The position numbers were made by a program, and so were the translations under genes. Below, piece by piece: positions 47,129 through 56,526 of a DNA stretch of 64,000 nucleotides (position 1 is the first letter of the stretch; each line of letters starts with the position of its first letter). A model generated the notes under the pieces. The model did not search any database, was not told the DNA's origin, and saw only the letters and a list, made by a program, of their open reading frames with translations. Source of the DNA: Histomonas meleagridis (lineage: Eukaryota; Parabasalia; Tritrichomonadida; Dientamoebidae); assembly GCA_020186115.1 (NCBI GenBank), contig WSYJ01000060.1, positions 868,001-932,000 on the forward strand. The letters run 5' to 3'.

Positions 47129-49189
47129 TTACTCTGTTCCTGAGTTCATTTTTTGCAATTCATTTTTGAAATATTCTGATGCCGAGTGTGTCATTGTCAT
47201 GTTATATTCGATTGACTGGGATATTGGCGTATTGTCGGTGAGCGTGAGCAAGCAGTGGTGCATGTACGCGGCGACTGATGCGATCTTTGGTGGGTTGACG
47301 TGTATGAACAGTATCAATGTCATTGGCAGCCAATGGTCGGCGCCTATTTCCTTATATCCCTGGAAGCTCAGCACGTGTATGAGCGCGGTGAGTGCTCGAT
47401 CGATCCATTCGGCGATCGGGATCACCGAATCCTCCAAAAACGCGCGTTCCAAATGTTGCGCCGAGAGGCCCATTAATTGCGGGTCATCTTTAAACGCTTG
47501 TAAGAAGGGTAACGAGTTCCTTGAGTAGAGGAAATCGCGATGGTTTTCGATCATGTTGTGAATGTCATCATCAAGTTTGACAAGTTCGGGATGATATGAA
47601 CGGAAAAGAGATAATGTGATCTTTTGGGTAAGGCGATTGTAAACAATTGGTACGTATTGGTCTTTGGTGGTACTGAATTTCTTTTCTTCGGCAAATTGTA
47701 TGAAACTGGTAATGAGAGACTTGTAGGTTTGTGAAAAGGTTTTGTTGTTGGTACAGAGCTCGGAATATTGGGATTCAATGTTGTCAAAGACACCTGTGTC
47801 ACACCATGTATTGAAAAATGCCATTTGACGAGTACGCAATAAGAAGTTGACGGCTTGGGAGGATTGAAGATTTTGAACCTTGAAGACATCGCTGGTGGTA
47901 GAATTGGATAAAGTGGCTTTACGATGTTTCATTCTTTGTTCATATGCTGAAGTAAGAAGTTGGACATAATAAGAGACATCATCTGGCGCATTCTTTTGTT
48001 TCTTCATTTGCTTGAACTCATCAAGGCGTAGTTCGAATTTAAGACGAGATGCACCTGCATGCAACATTAAAGCTGCATCAAGTGTATCAATGATATCCTT
48101 ACCTGCATGAGCAACATCAAGTTGAATGACTAATGTACGAAGTAATGCCTCAAATGGATCAGAATCGTCAGTGCTATCAGTTTTGGTTACAGTAGGTTGA
48201 GGAATCGACCGTTTAAATGGAACTTGATAGACTCCATCGTCTTCGGGGGGGACCACATCACTGTTTGTGATCAATTTCAATATTTTACAATCGTCTCGAA
48301 GTAAGTAAATCAATTGCTCTTTACCAGAAAGGACAGATGAAAGTGAACTTTCTACTGGTTGCATTTGAATTGTATTGGTTTGTTTGACAAGAATGTCAAC
48401 AAGTGAGGCAACTTGTTCCATATCAGGATTTTCACATAACGATGAAAATGTTCGAGTTTCACTAGATGGTACAAGACCATATAATGCTGGATTCTTAAGA
48501 AGTGGTTCAAGAATACAATCATAAAAGAATTTGGTGGGATCAGGAACTTTAGAAAGAAGATAATGAATGGAAGATGGAAAGAGAAATGTAATAGATTGTA
48601 GAAGTGCAATGATGGATGAAAAACTAAGATCATCAGAATTAAGAAGCCTATTAGCTTCGGATTGGATTGAAGAAAGGAAAACGAAAAATGAAGGATGAAC
48701 AATAAGAAGTCGAGTAAAAGATGGATAATATTTGGGGTCAAAGGAAAGGAGAAGCTCAACAAAACGAGTTGCCTCTTCTTGTGACCATAAACATGAGAAA
48801 AGTGCAGGGATTAAAGAAAAGACTATTAAATTTTCACTCTCGGGATTCTCATCAATATACTTTGAAAGTAATTCTGCAAATTTTTTAGGATCTCCAAGTA
48901 AAGACGCCGTCATTGTTTGGAATGTTCGTTGGTGAATTGCTGAAAATCCATGAGGTAAATTATTTGACATTGTCATTAAATCTGGGATATCTCTTGGTGT
49001 ACCTGTTTGATGTTGTTCAAGGACAGATAAATGAAGAGAATAAACTTTTCTAGTTTGGAATATAAGATTTTTAATTGAATTATAAGAATCTTTCTCGAAA
49101 GATTTAGCTTGTTGTTGTTCGATATCAAAGAATGCTTGTTCACGGTGGAGTAATTGACGAAGAATCCCTAGATCTGAGTCTGAACTCAT
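47129..49189 (-). CDS. VPS9-domain protein, likely Rab5-family exchange factor
   Basis: 686 residues from the ATG at 49189. The N terminus has helices typical of trichomonad GAP/GEF scaffolds. The central region contains LIVFSLIPALFSCLWSQEEATRFVELLLSFDP and FSSLCENPDMEQVASLVDIL, distantly like a RasGAP helical array. The C-terminal 80 residues match VPS9: ALTALIHVLSFQGYKEIGADHWLPMTLILFIHVNPPKIASVAAYM, corresponding to the GADxFLPxLxYVLxxxNPxxLxS signature with its catalytic Asp. A RasGAP-VPS9 pairing occurs in GAPVD1. Codons for the last 100 residues are markedly GC-rich. GGGTGCCCC stands 40 bp before the ATG on the coding strand. Confidence 0.65.
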   Translation of the reverse strand: MSSDSDLGILRQLLHREQAFFDIEQQQAKSFEKDSYNSIKNLIFQTRKVYSLHLSVLEQHQTGTPRDIPDLMTMSNNLPHGFSAIHQRTFQTMTASLLGDPKKFAELLSKYIDENPESENLIVFSLIPALFSCLWSQEEATRFVELLLSFDPKYYPSFTRLLIVHPSFFVFLSSIQSEANRLLNSDDLSFSSIIALLQSITFLFPSSIHYLLSKVPDPTKFFYDCILEPLLKNPALYGLVPSSETRTFSSLCENPDMEQVASLVDILVKQTNTIQMQPVESSLSSVLSGKEQLIYLLRDDCKILKLITNSDVVPPEDDGVYQVPFKRSIPQPTVTKTDSTDDSDPFEALLRTLVIQLDVAHAGKDIIDTLDAALMLHAGASRLKFELRLDEFKQMKKQKNAPDDVSYYVQLLTSAYEQRMKHRKATLSNSTTSDVFKVQNLQSSQAVNFLLRTRQMAFFNTWCDTGVFDNIESQYSELCTNNKTFSQTYKSLITSFIQFAEEKKFSTTKDQYVPIVYNRLTQKITLSLFRSYHPELVKLDDDIHNMIENHRDFLYSRNSLPFLQAFKDDPQLMGLSAQHLERAFLEDSVIPIAEWIDRALTALIHVLSFQGYKEIGADHWLPMTLILFIHVNPPKIASVAAYMHHCLLTLTDNTPISQSIEYNMTMTHSASEYFKNELQKMNSGTE

Positions 49190-49229
49190 TTTTGACAGAT
49201 TTTTTATATGACATTTCTTTGGTATATTT

Positions 49230-49238
49230 GGGGCACCC
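49230..49238. promoter_or_regulatory. GGGGCACCC motif
   Basis: 40 bp upstream of the VPS9-domain gene's ATG; on the coding strand GGGTGCCCC. Confidence 0.45.
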
Positions 49239-49828
49239 TGTACAGCAATGAGGCACTCCAAAAATTGTGTAAAAGCGGTTTTGTCTGGCCAAATTGGTTA
49301 TTACACGACCTATTCTTTAGTTGGAATATGATCGCCAGTTTGACCAGACAAAGGAGTCGATTAAATGGATAGCATCGTTGCTTAACATTCCATACAGCCT
49401 CTCCACATTTTTATTAATCATATTTTAAAATTGTTAATTTTAATAATGTTCATAAGACAGGCTTTGCTTGTCGCTCTTGAGTTAATTTGTGGGTTGCTAT
49501 AAGTTCATGTTTCTATGTGATTTTTCATTAATTAAATTAATAATAATTAATGTGTATTCTTATAATAAGCCAAGTTACTTTAATAAAAACAAATTTTTGT
49601 TTTCATGAATTTGTTCTTTTTTAATTAAAATAACTCTTTGATATGATTAAAATTGTGAAAATTCAATATTCAAATATTCACATTAATTTTTACTAACATT
49701 ACTTGGTTGTTATTCGAATATAAAGTTTTAGTGAAACCATACAATAAATGATTTCTAATACATATATTTTTTTTTAATAATTTTTTTTTTTGAAATGTGA
49801 CATGAAATAGCTCGTTTTTTTAATTTCG
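49239..49828. other. Intergenic stretch between divergent genes
   Basis: About 590 bp of AT-rich DNA between the VPS9-domain and IFT56 genes. No M3-like site near the IFT56 start and nothing else recognised. Confidence 0.45.
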
Positions 49829-51508
49829 ATGATTGTTGGCAGCAATAAGAAGCGAACCAACACACCTACCAAAGAAAAACTTGAACCAGCACCACCAAAA
49901 AATGAAGCAAATGAACAATTTATTCTTCAATCTATTGAGAGTCGAGATTATAGTGGTGCTGCCACTTTCATCGAGTTTTTAAGGGATGAACTAAATCAAC
50001 CTTATACCAAAGAAATGGCTCTTTGGCATGGTTATTCACTTTTCCATTTAGGCGATTATGCTGGTGCAATAAATGTATACAAAAAATTATTACAAGAAGA
50101 ACCTGAAAATACAAATTTATATCTCTGCATTTCTTCTTGCCTTTACTATAATCACGAATTTGAAGAAGCAAAGAAAGCAGTTGAAAAAGGACCTGAAGGT
50201 GATTATCGCACTCGTTTAGAGTTTCATATCGCACAACAGCTCAATGATGAACAACTACTTTTCAAGGCCCATTCTAAACTTGTTGGTACCATGGAAAATC
50301 AGCTTTCTCTTGCTGCCATTAATTATATGCGATCCAATTATTCCGATGCCATTGAAATCTACCAACGAATTCTCCTACAGAATCCAGACTTCATAGCGCT
50401 TCATGTCTACATTGCCATGTGTCAATTCAAGTTAGATCAATTTCAAGAATCTAATGAATCAGTTGATGAATATCTTTCAGTCAACTCCGACTCTGCCATT
50501 GGCCTTAATCTCAAAGCGTGTGGCTATTTACGTCTTTTTGAGCCCGAGATTGCTGAATCACAAATCTTACAAATTCGGAAATTTTCCAGTTCTTCATATA
50601 CATTTATCAACTCCTTGATCAACCATAACCTTGTAGTGTTCCATGATGGAGAAGATGCCTTTAGTGTCTTACCATCGTTAGTCGATACATTACCCGAAGC
50701 ACGGTATAACTTAGCTGTAATGTACATGCGCACCAACAATTGCGTTGAAGCGTATAACTTAGTTGAGCATATGCAACCTGTTGAGATCTCTGAGTCCATA
50801 TTGAAAGCTAATGTATTATTAGCGTATGGTCAACTTAATTCAGATGCGAATCTCATTGATGAAGCGAATGGTATTTATGCTGAGATTGGTAATACAGAAG
50901 GCGTATGTGATACTGTACCTGGACGTGAATGTTTAATTTCATCACATTTTATCACTAGTGAATATCAAGAAACATTAAAAATATTACAAACAATTGAACA
51001 ATATGTTAATGAAACAGATGAATTTAATTATAACAAAGCTATGACTTATGCAATATTATCACGTTGGAAAGAAGCGGAAAAGTATTTCCTATTGGTGAAG
51101 AATCAACAATATACAAAAGAGATATTTTACACATCTTGGCTTTGTAGATGTTACATTAAAAATGATAAACCAGACGAAGCATGGAAACTTTACGTGGATG
51201 CAACACAAACTGAAGACGCGAAAACTTTGCTACAAATTATTGCGAACGATTGCTTCAACAGTGGTTACTATTTCTACGCAATGAAGGCATACGACGTGTT
51301 GGCTAAGTTCGAAGGCGATAACTTAATGACTGAGGGAATGATCGCGTCGGCAATCGGACTGTTTAAGGACGTGCTGGCGCATAAGGAAACGCCGGATAAG
51401 CTCAGCGAGGTGCTGAGCGTGCTCGAAAGCGAGCCGGACGCGGCGGAAGCGTTGGAAATAATCCAGAATTATATAGAAAAGTCGGATGAGTTCGATCTGG
51501 AAATGTAA
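49829..51508 (+). CDS. IFT56: IFT56/TTC26 (DYF-13) intraflagellar transport protein
   Basis: 559 residues against about 554 in human. It aligns end to end by motif: SRDYSGAATFIEF, ALWHGYSLFHLGDYAGAINVYKKLL, ENQLSLAAINYMRSNYSDAIEIYQRILLQNPDFIALHVYIAMC, LNLKACGYLRL, CDTVPGRECLISSHFI, YTSWLCRCYIKNDKPDEAWKLY and LLQIIANDCFNSGYYFYAMKAYDVLAKFE. The fold is a TPR superhelix. IFT56 belongs to the IFT-B complex and is needed for cargo entry into flagella. A basic 20-residue N terminus precedes the TPRs. The final 200 bp switch to GC-rich codons although the gene is otherwise AT-rich. Confidence 0.95.
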   Translation: MIVGSNKKRTNTPTKEKLEPAPPKNEANEQFILQSIESRDYSGAATFIEFLRDELNQPYTKEMALWHGYSLFHLGDYAGAINVYKKLLQEEPENTNLYLCISSCLYYNHEFEEAKKAVEKGPEGDYRTRLEFHIAQQLNDEQLLFKAHSKLVGTMENQLSLAAINYMRSNYSDAIEIYQRILLQNPDFIALHVYIAMCQFKLDQFQESNESVDEYLSVNSDSAIGLNLKACGYLRLFEPEIAESQILQIRKFSSSSYTFINSLINHNLVVFHDGEDAFSVLPSLVDTLPEARYNLAVMYMRTNNCVEAYNLVEHMQPVEISESILKANVLLAYGQLNSDANLIDEANGIYAEIGNTEGVCDTVPGRECLISSHFITSEYQETLKILQTIEQYVNETDEFNYNKAMTYAILSRWKEAEKYFLLVKNQQYTKEIFYTSWLCRCYIKNDKPDEAWKLYVDATQTEDAKTLLQIIANDCFNSGYYFYAMKAYDVLAKFEGDNLMTEGMIASAIGLFKDVLAHKETPDKLSEVLSVLESEPDAAEALEIIQNYIEKSDEFDLEM

Positions 51509-51952
51509 ATGTTATTTTGAGTAAACAAATATTAATAAATTGCAGCGATTTTTTCATATTAAATTTAAAAATAATATAAATAATTTGATATTTGTTGAAT
51601 TTAGTTTTAGTTAATGAATAAAAAGTATTTTAATTATGATAATAATGTACATAAAAGATTACTTTCTAATAAGTAGTATTCAAAAAAATTTGTAATTTAA
51701 GTTATATTCTTAATGGAAGGCTTCTTCTTGAAACAATTTCAGCTTGTAAACTGTTTCACTTTTTATATAAACTTTTCAATAAAAATAATTCACAATTGAT
51801 TCCAATGATTGGGATAAAAAAAAAAAACATAGTAAAATTTCATATAATGAACATGGAAATGATAAACTAATGATTTTAGCAGCTGTATAGCAGATTTCGA
51901 GAAGAACTTATACAAAAATGACATGATTTTATTGATTGGCCAATTGAAACGG
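51509..51952. other. Gene-free stretch
   Basis: About 440 bp of AT-rich DNA between tandem genes; no feature recognised. Confidence 0.5.
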
Positions 51953-51962
51953 GGCACCCCAT
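51953..51962. promoter_or_regulatory. GGGGCACCCC motif
   Basis: The longest form of the motif, 102 bp before the CDK gene's ATG. Confidence 0.5.
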
Positions 51963-52064
51963 TATTCACTTCGCACAGAATTTACTTGACCAAATTTTAG
52001 TTCAATTGTTTGGTCAAATGTTCGTTTTTTTGGCTGGTTTACTTTCTGACAAAATTTAGTTGCA

Positions 52065-53117
52065 ATGGAGAAAGAAGATGGATTTTCCCCCACCGCAACT
52101 TCAAGATACTCAATTATTACAGAGGTTGGGCGTGGGGGTTATGGAAATGTTTTTAAAGCAGTTGATAAACAAACAGGAGAAATTGTAGCATTAAAAAAAA
52201 TTAAAACATTTGGTTTACATACTGGTCTTCCACAATCTTTTTACAGGGAAACAAAATGCCTAAAGGAAATGAATAATATAAATATTGTTGGACTAAGAGG
52301 CATTGAACGTAATCCAATTGATCAAAGCATATACTTAGTTTTGGATTATTGTGAATACGACTTAGCAGGACTAATTCATCGTAACGCATTATCGTTCGAG
52401 CATAAGCTCGATTTCATTAAGCAATTACTCAATGGCGTATATTCAATGCATAAGCTGGGCTATGTTCACCGTGACATTAAGCCATCAAATATAATGGTTA
52501 CAAAGGATAACATAATCAAGTTAGGAGATCCTGGATTAGCCCGAAAATTAGACCAACAAAATCGACCATTAACTCCTAAAGTTGTAACCCCATCATATAG
52601 AGCGCCAGAGCTTATTCTTGGTGACCCATATTATGACCAAGCAGTTGATGTATGGAGTCTTGGCTGTGTCATATATGAAATCATAACAGGAAAAGTTCTT
52701 TTCAAACCATCCACATCAAGTGATATATCACAATTAGATTCCATTTTTAGGATTTGTGGCTCTCCAACAGTTGATAATTGGCCAAGTTTTCAACAATTAC
52801 CAAAAGCGGAATACGCCTCAATGATGCGTCTTTATGACTCACGACTTGAAGAATTCCTTCAAAACACTCTTCCACCGGAATTTCTAGGAATCAAAGATTT
52901 GATAAAATCGATGCTTCATTTAGATCCAAAGAATCGTATCACCGTTGAAGAAGCATTGTCTTACCCACTACTAACTTACGAAACTCTCGAATTACCACAA
53001 ATACCAATACCTGAATGTCATGCAATGGATACACAATTCAAACCATTGAATGCCATTAAGGTATCCAGGCCTATCACTAGGCCGCCACGAATTGTTCCTC
53101 CATGCATTTACGCATAA
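52065..53117 (+). CDS. CDK-like (CDK9/CDK12-type) kinase with DPG in place of DFG
   Basis: 350 residues. The kinase domain (about 14-305) has GRGGYGNV, the lysine in VALKKIKTFG, helix C as PQSFYRETKCLKEM in place of PITAIRE, LVLDYCEYDLAGL, HRDIKPSNIM, activation segment VVTPSYRAPELILG, and the CMGC insert IFRICGSPTVDNWP. The spacing and the LDYCEYDL motif match CDK9/12/13-type transcriptional kinases. The metal-binding motif is LGDPGLARKL: the Asp is kept, but Phe is Pro. The activation loop also lacks the usual WYRxPE Trp. Activity is uncertain: the metal-binding Asp remains, so it may be active with altered DFG movement. The C-terminal tail is Pro/Arg-rich. Confidence 0.85.
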   Translation: MEKEDGFSPTATSRYSIITEVGRGGYGNVFKAVDKQTGEIVALKKIKTFGLHTGLPQSFYRETKCLKEMNNINIVGLRGIERNPIDQSIYLVLDYCEYDLAGLIHRNALSFEHKLDFIKQLLNGVYSMHKLGYVHRDIKPSNIMVTKDNIIKLGDPGLARKLDQQNRPLTPKVVTPSYRAPELILGDPYYDQAVDVWSLGCVIYEIITGKVLFKPSTSSDISQLDSIFRICGSPTVDNWPSFQQLPKAEYASMMRLYDSRLEEFLQNTLPPEFLGIKDLIKSMLHLDPKNRITVEEALSYPLLTYETLELPQIPIPECHAMDTQFKPLNAIKVSRPITRPPRIVPPCIYA

Positions 53118-53183
53118 AGAGATTGACTTCGTGTCCAATCTCTAAATGTGTAAAATCGCAAATTGGAGTGTAAACAATTCAAA

Positions 53184-53415
53184 ATCAACTTCGCGTTGAT
53201 AACACGGCTTTGTGCCACTATTTCTGTTAATATTATTTAATATATATTTATATATTTTTGTTTCAATGACTTAGCGTCATTGATTCACCTTTACTCTTTT
53301 TATAACGCTTCGTGCGTAAAAATACTCTTTTAGTAACGCTTCGTGCGTAAAAACGAATCTTTTTTTTTTGATCGCTTCGTGCGTAAAAATACTCTTTTTT
53401 TATCGCTTCGTGCGC
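53184..53415. repeat. Array of short hairpins and ACGC-TTCGT-GCGT tandem repeat
   Basis: Perfect inverted repeats occur in order: ATCAAC-TTCGC-GTTGAT (53184-53200) and TCAATGAC-TTAGC-GTCATTGA (53263-53283). Four copies of a TTCGT-loop hairpin follow at 53305-53317, 53336-53348, 53373-53383 and 53404-53414, spaced about 31, 36 and 31 bp. Each of the first three is followed by an A run and a T-rich tract. They lie downstream of the CDK gene on the + strand, in AT-rich DNA. No coding frame explains them. Confidence 0.8.
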
Positions 53416-53439
53416 ATTAAATAAACTCTTTTTTTGCTG

Positions 53440-53891
53440 GAATTTTTTTTCACAATTTGATGCAAAATGCTGTGCTTGAGTTTACGCGTTTTATGGATGA
53501 GTTTTTAAGTGCATTTAACAAACACTCGCAATGATTTGTAGATATTTATTAAGTTGAGAGCTCTTTCAAGCGGTGAATGATTTGACATTTGCCACAGTAA
53601 GTCCAATGTGATTTGTATTGTTGAGAGATTTGCTATTTTTTCATTACACTGATTTCTCGTTAAGTTCATTTTTTTATTGCACAAAGTGTTCTTTGATTTC
53701 TTATAATGATTGAATAGATTATCAATTTGCCCATTTTCGTTATTAAATTTGATTCACATGTGATACCTGCAATAATTGACCTTAATATTTTGCAAATAAT
53801 TTCATTAATTCCATATGAAAAATCCAACAAAAGCGAAACACTGTCCAACACACTATGTATAAATATGATATTTACTCACTACTTTATACAA
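53440..53891. other. Gene-free stretch
   Basis: About 450 bp between the hairpin array and the end of the eIF2B-beta gene. Only short unsupported frames on either strand. Confidence 0.45.
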
Positions 53892-54917
53892 TTATTCATC
53901 GAAGAAATGTTTTTGTACGTAAGAGAACACGTTCGGCGGACAGTGTGGTCCGTTTTCACTTATCAACATTGTGATTAACTCCGGCGGCAAGTAATCGCTT
54001 TCCACGTTGATCACAACGGTGTCTGTTATCTCCGCGTCTGTGTACGGCAGCACCTGATCGGGCTGCAGAAGATTCGTAAACGTCTTCCCCGGTTTGGAGA
54101 ATTCGTTTGACAGCTTCGAGTTCCAATACAGCGCTATAAATGGCTTCGAGTAATACTTCGCAGCAAGCGCAATCGACTTGGTGATGGAATAACTGACAAT
54201 GCCGCCATTCAACAAAACAGCTTTGGCAGATACAATGATTTTGCTGACTTTGGGAATGATAGCAAAGATGGCGGAGTCTGGAATTACTATGACTTTGATA
54301 CCACAATCGCGCAATTTCTTGGCCATTTCATTTCCATCATATTGAGGTGCATGTTCAGGGATAATGACAGTCTTCTTGCATTTGCTATCAGAAAGAAACT
54401 TTAGAATTGAGGTGGATACTCCAACAGTTAATATTATATCATTTGATGATATGAAATTTGGAGAATGTCGAGCAATGGCTTCGTATGTACTAGAAAGCTC
54501 ATCGATGGTGGAATTGAGAATTTCTTCCATTCGAGTCTTGAGAGCTGAAGCAGGTGGTTCAATATCTTCATAATCATTTGTTGTAACAAACATATCCAGA
54601 ACAGAACGTGAAGTACTTCGAACAATTTCTCTGTTTTCTGGTCTAGATGCAAGCCATTCTTCATTAAGATTTCTTGAAATATCGGCACATAAATTTCGAA
54701 TAACAATGTTATTAGAAAGATGTTTCTGAAGCTGGTTTATAATATACTGTATTACATATTTTACATCTTCATCGGTTTTTGCATTTTGGATAGACTTTTT
54801 TATAAGAAGACATGCTGATTCAGCTGTTTGATGGGAGCCGTAAATAACACGACGGCGAATATCAAGTTCGAATTTCCTAAGCTTACTGTCAACCGCAGCT
54901 ATTATCTTGTTGCTCAT
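53892..54917 (-). CDS. EIF2B2: Translation initiation factor eIF2B subunit beta
   Basis: 341 residues against 351 in human. The N-terminal helical part has IRRRVIYGSHQTAESACLLIKKSI. The C-terminal Rossmann-like region, shared with the alpha and delta subunits, has ILTVGVSTSILKFLSDS, TVIIPEHAPQYDGNEMAKKLRDCGIKVIVIPDSAIFAIIPKVSKIIVSAKAVLLNGGIVSYSITKSIALAAKYYSKPFIALYWNSKLS and FLPPELITMLISENGPHCP. It belongs to the regulatory core of the eIF2 guanine-nucleotide exchange factor, which senses phosphorylated eIF2-alpha. The last 200 bp are GC-rich. AAACGGC (54962-54968) stands 44 bp before the start. Confidence 0.92.
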   Translation of the reverse strand: MSNKIIAAVDSKLRKFELDIRRRVIYGSHQTAESACLLIKKSIQNAKTDEDVKYVIQYIINQLQKHLSNNIVIRNLCADISRNLNEEWLASRPENREIVRSTSRSVLDMFVTTNDYEDIEPPASALKTRMEEILNSTIDELSSTYEAIARHSPNFISSNDIILTVGVSTSILKFLSDSKCKKTVIIPEHAPQYDGNEMAKKLRDCGIKVIVIPDSAIFAIIPKVSKIIVSAKAVLLNGGIVSYSITKSIALAAKYYSKPFIALYWNSKLSNEFSKPGKTFTNLLQPDQVLPYTDAEITDTVVINVESDYLPPELITMLISENGPHCPPNVFSYVQKHFFDE

Positions 54918-55414
54918 AGCCTTTCTATAATTTGAATGATTTACATATGATACGGCCAGTTAAACGGCTTCTTCTTCATATGATATCATGCCTGCTCATC
55001 ATGAAACATGTTTTGTGGTGGCGTTACGATCAAACGTGATTTTTAGAAAAATTAATTAAAAAAAAGTTATTTATAAATAATATCTGATCATTTATGGCTT
55101 ATTACTTAATGATGTCATTTTTTAGTCTAAACATTTGATGTTTTGTGTCTCAAACTAAAAATGATTAATCAAAAACTCTTCAATCTTGATAAAATAAAAA
55201 AGTGTATATTCACAATATATTAAATGTATATTGATATAAAATCAAAATATCTTATTGAAAATTTGATTTATTGGCAAACCAATAAGTGCTAAATTCTGAA
55301 GTTATTTGAAGAAATTAGAAATTCGTTTTAGAAAAGTAGTTGGTGGTTCCTCCTTACTTCTATTTATCGACCTTTTTTTTTAGCGGCAGCTATTGAATCG
55401 AGTGTAAAAGCATG
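54918..55414. other. Intergenic stretch
   Basis: About 500 bp. The M3-like AAACGGC at 54962-54968 serves eIF2B-beta; the rest is AT-rich without features. Confidence 0.45.
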
Positions 55415-56194
55415 CTATAGAGCTCCTGAAGCCATGTTAAACAAAACATTCCATTTTTCTTGGAATTCATTTTCATCGTATTCATCATTGGAGTCCATAA
55501 TTCTTTGTTTCATTAAATCCAAATCATTTTGTAATTGTCCATCGCCTTTAGTTCCAACTGTTTTTGCTTGTATTGCTTCTTCAAGTAATTTGTAATTTTC
55601 GATAAATTGTTGATATGTCGAAATATTTCCTATTTCGTTTAACGCATCTAAATCTTTTTTCATTAGAGAAACTTGTTTCTGTTTTACATCTGGCGCATTA
55701 ATTAAATATGTTTCGTTAGGACAACTTCTGCTATATGGTGCGCCTACTGATAAATTAACTTCATTACTTTTATTGTTAATTAAATATGTGGTAACATGTT
55801 TAAATTTGATTTTGTTTGCTTTCATTTTTTCATCTCCTGCTTGTACAGTTTCGAAAGGAACTTCTCCATCAGTAACAATGATTAAATGATCATGATAATT
55901 TTCACCTGCAGTAACTACTATATCTGCAATAAGATCTGAATATGTTCCTTCATTACCATATTTATTATTCATAAAATCTTCCATTTGACTTCTTGTTTTT
56001 TCTTGAAGATGTTCTAAATTTGACCATATAAATATTTTATCGCCTGGTTTATATTCATTTTCGATAATTTTTCGGAGTTCTGAATGATAAAATATATTTC
56101 CGCGAACAGATCCAGAACAATCGATTGCAAATAATCGATGTTTTATTATATCAGAAAATCCATTCCATTTGATACCCTCGTGAACTGTGATGTT
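55415..56194 (-). pseudogene. 5'-truncated von Willebrand A-domain protein
   Basis: The frame is open for 260 codons from a stop at 56197 to the end at 55415, but the first ATG lies 70 codons inside (55984). Upstream of it the frame already encodes vWA: HRLFAIDCSGSVRGNIFYHSEL with the DxSxS metal site, then YKPGDKIFIWSNLEH, DHLIIVTDGEV (the second Asp), and a coiled C-terminal part (SLMKKDLDALNEIGNISTYQQF). The start codon and anything before residue VHEGIKWNGF are missing. Beyond the break lies an unusual GC-rich segment with a hairpin (56211-56265). A vWA gene has apparently lost its 5' end. Confidence 0.6.
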
Positions 56195-56240
56195 TTATTC
56201 AAAAAGTTTAAATTTCCTTTCTCCCATTCCCCCTTAGTTT

Positions 56241-56256
56241 CCTCACGGAGCTGAGG
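56241..56256. other. GC-rich hairpin segment at a vWA gene breakpoint
   Basis: CCTCA-CGGAGC-TGAGG forms a 5-bp stem. It lies in a C/T-rich 50-bp stretch (with CCCATTCCCCC) unlike its AT-rich surroundings, directly before the truncated vWA frame. Nothing else was recognised between 56195 and 56526. Confidence 0.55.
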
Positions 56257-56526
56257 CAAAAATAGACTTTAGGCGAAATTAGCCAACCCTAAATATTATA
56301 TTTTTATTAAACTAATTTTTGAGAATGATAAACAGTCCCCGTCTTATAAAAATAAGTATTTAAAGTGCTTTGATAAATTTTAAGATTTGATATACATCAA
56401 AATAAGAATAAATGGCGTTTTTTGATGAGTTTGTTATAGCGACATCGTCTATAGTCAAGAATTTGAGTTGAATTTTATCGTCAAATTAGTTTTATTCAAA
56501 TTTGACAACTGATATCACATCACGTT

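Noticed and set aside
46992..47528. 178-codon plus-strand frame
   Set aside because: Antisense to the GC-rich 3' end of the VPS9-domain gene, which explains its openness.
53305..53415. CRISPR-like array
   Set aside because: Only four short units with irregular, non-unique T-rich spacing in a eukaryotic context; hairpin repeats fit better.
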